DNA of 64,000 nt from Dietzia massiliensis (GTDB lineage: Bacteria > Actinomycetota > Actinomycetes > Mycobacteriales > Mycobacteriaceae): assembly GCF_018390595.1 (NCBI RefSeq), contig NZ_JAHBAV010000003.1, positions 1-64,000 of the forward strand. The letters run 5' to 3'. The notes beneath the pieces are model-generated. The model was given only the letters and a program-made list of their open reading frames with translations, had not been told where the DNA came from and did not search any database. A program made the position numbers and the translations under genes. Positions 63,469 through 64,000 of the stretch are shown here, piece by piece. How positions within the stretch are numbered: the first letter of the stretch is position 1; every line of letters begins with the position of its first letter.

Positions 63469-64000
63469 CGACTCCGGAAGCGATTTCGGTGAAGACGAAA
63501 AGCGCGACGCAGACCTTCAACGCGATGTACGCGACTTCGCGGTGAAGTGCAGTAGCCGCATCGAATCGACGCTGGCCGGCGCCCGATCTGAAGAGCCGTT
63601 GAGTGTCGTCAGATCTCCCAAGGGGCCGAGGTTCTCGTTTGAGTTTCGGCGACCACTGAAAGCAGAACGAAATCCTGCCTCGATCGGATTTGTCGAGGTC
63701 CACTTCACGGTGGGGCGCGACCGGGCGGGGCGCTACATGGCCGTGTACGAGTCCGCGTTCAAACTCCTTGATATGCGCAAGCGACTGATCTTGCGGATGG
63801 AGTATCTGCGCGAGCCGGTGCACGTACCGTCTTCTCACATTCACATACACGCGCAGAGTGGGCCACTAACGCTGTTCCTTGCCAAGACGGGTCACAAGAC
63901 TCCGGCTGCTGTCGAGTCTCTCCACATCCCGACCGGCGGAGAGCGCTTCCGGCCTTGCGTCGAGGACTTCTTGGAGTTCCTGATCGCCGAATGCGGCGTT
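63461..64000 (+). CDS. Hypothetical protein, runs off the window end
   Basis: The frame from ATG 63461 to the window end gives at least 180 residues with no stop. It contains SIGFVEVHFTVGRDRAGRYM, then VPSSHIHIHAQSGPLTLFLA with closely spaced histidines. It starts within the last codons of the preceding gene, so the two are translationally coupled. No family is recognised and the C-terminus is not visible. Confidence 0.7.
   Translation, partial: MTDDSGSDFGEDEKRDADLQRDVRDFAVKCSSRIESTLAGARSEEPLSVVRSPKGPRFSFEFRRPLKAERNPASIGFVEVHFTVGRDRAGRYMAVYESAFKLLDMRKRLILRMEYLREPVHVPSSHIHIHAQSGPLTLFLAKTGHKTPAAVESLHIPTGGERFRPCVEDFLEFLIAECGV

Overview
The window is high-GC DNA from an actinobacterium of the mycolic-acid group (Corynebacteriales/Mycobacteriales), plausibly Dietzia or a close relative. 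The main reason is the order rplY - prs - glmU - tRNA-Gln - TetR - mfd - mazG - lytic transglycosylase - eno - divIC - DUF501 - ppx, which matches the Mycobacterium tuberculosis rplY-ppx neighbourhood gene for gene apart from inserted blocks. GTG starts, ATGA/GTGA stop-start overlaps and G/C third positions fit. Genus is inference. No computation was run; gene calls rest on reading the translations.

Layout. 1-1374: a poly-C tract, rplY and short repeats. 1375-4180: a minus-strand glmU-prs-arsC-like operon feeding UDP-GlcNAc and PRPP synthesis. 4283-11219: MFS exporter, flavodoxin-like reductase, ThDP enzyme with a coupled membrane peptide, lipoprotein, tRNA-Gln, TetR and a DUF308 membrane protein. 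11415-16892: VKOR-like protein, mfd, mazG. 17372-20730: sodium/solute symporter with a 43-residue companion, and an FMN hydroxy-acid oxidase. 20789-26498: a metal-stress block of a CueP-like lipoprotein, DUF305 lipoprotein, a SatD-like/membrane pair, and a P-type ATPase with a CmtR-type Cd/Pb sensor. 26538-44675: MpaB-type oxygenase with divergent TetR, LpqU-type transglycosylase, DHFR-like reductase, an asymmetric ABC exporter, REP-like palindromes, a substrate-binding protein broken by an amber stop, an orphan phage-like helicase, a MerR gene with an apparent 5' frameshift, then eno-divIC-DUF501-ppx.

44727-about 61900: an accessory island of lower GC starting beside tRNA-Leu(TAA). It carries a four-gene type III-like restriction-modification operon (SNF2 helicase with a PLD-like N-terminus, DUF4391 protein, N6-adenine methyltransferase, Res endonuclease), an mcrC remnant, an IS21 element whose istB is split by a complete ISL3-family element (perfect 24-bp inverted repeats, 8-bp target duplication), the first 50 codons of an extradiol dioxygenase, and a type II system of a C5-cytosine methyltransferase with a GIY-YIG nuclease. 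The mcrC and dioxygenase fragments abutting opposite IS21 ends, with no target duplication, show that the element rearranged the locus. 61943-64000: a DUF7064-like protein and a small two-gene unit that runs off the window.

The best candidates for a less described system are the four-gene restriction operon and the C5-methyltransferase/GIY-YIG unit, whose two genes sit in one frame separated only by a TAA codon.
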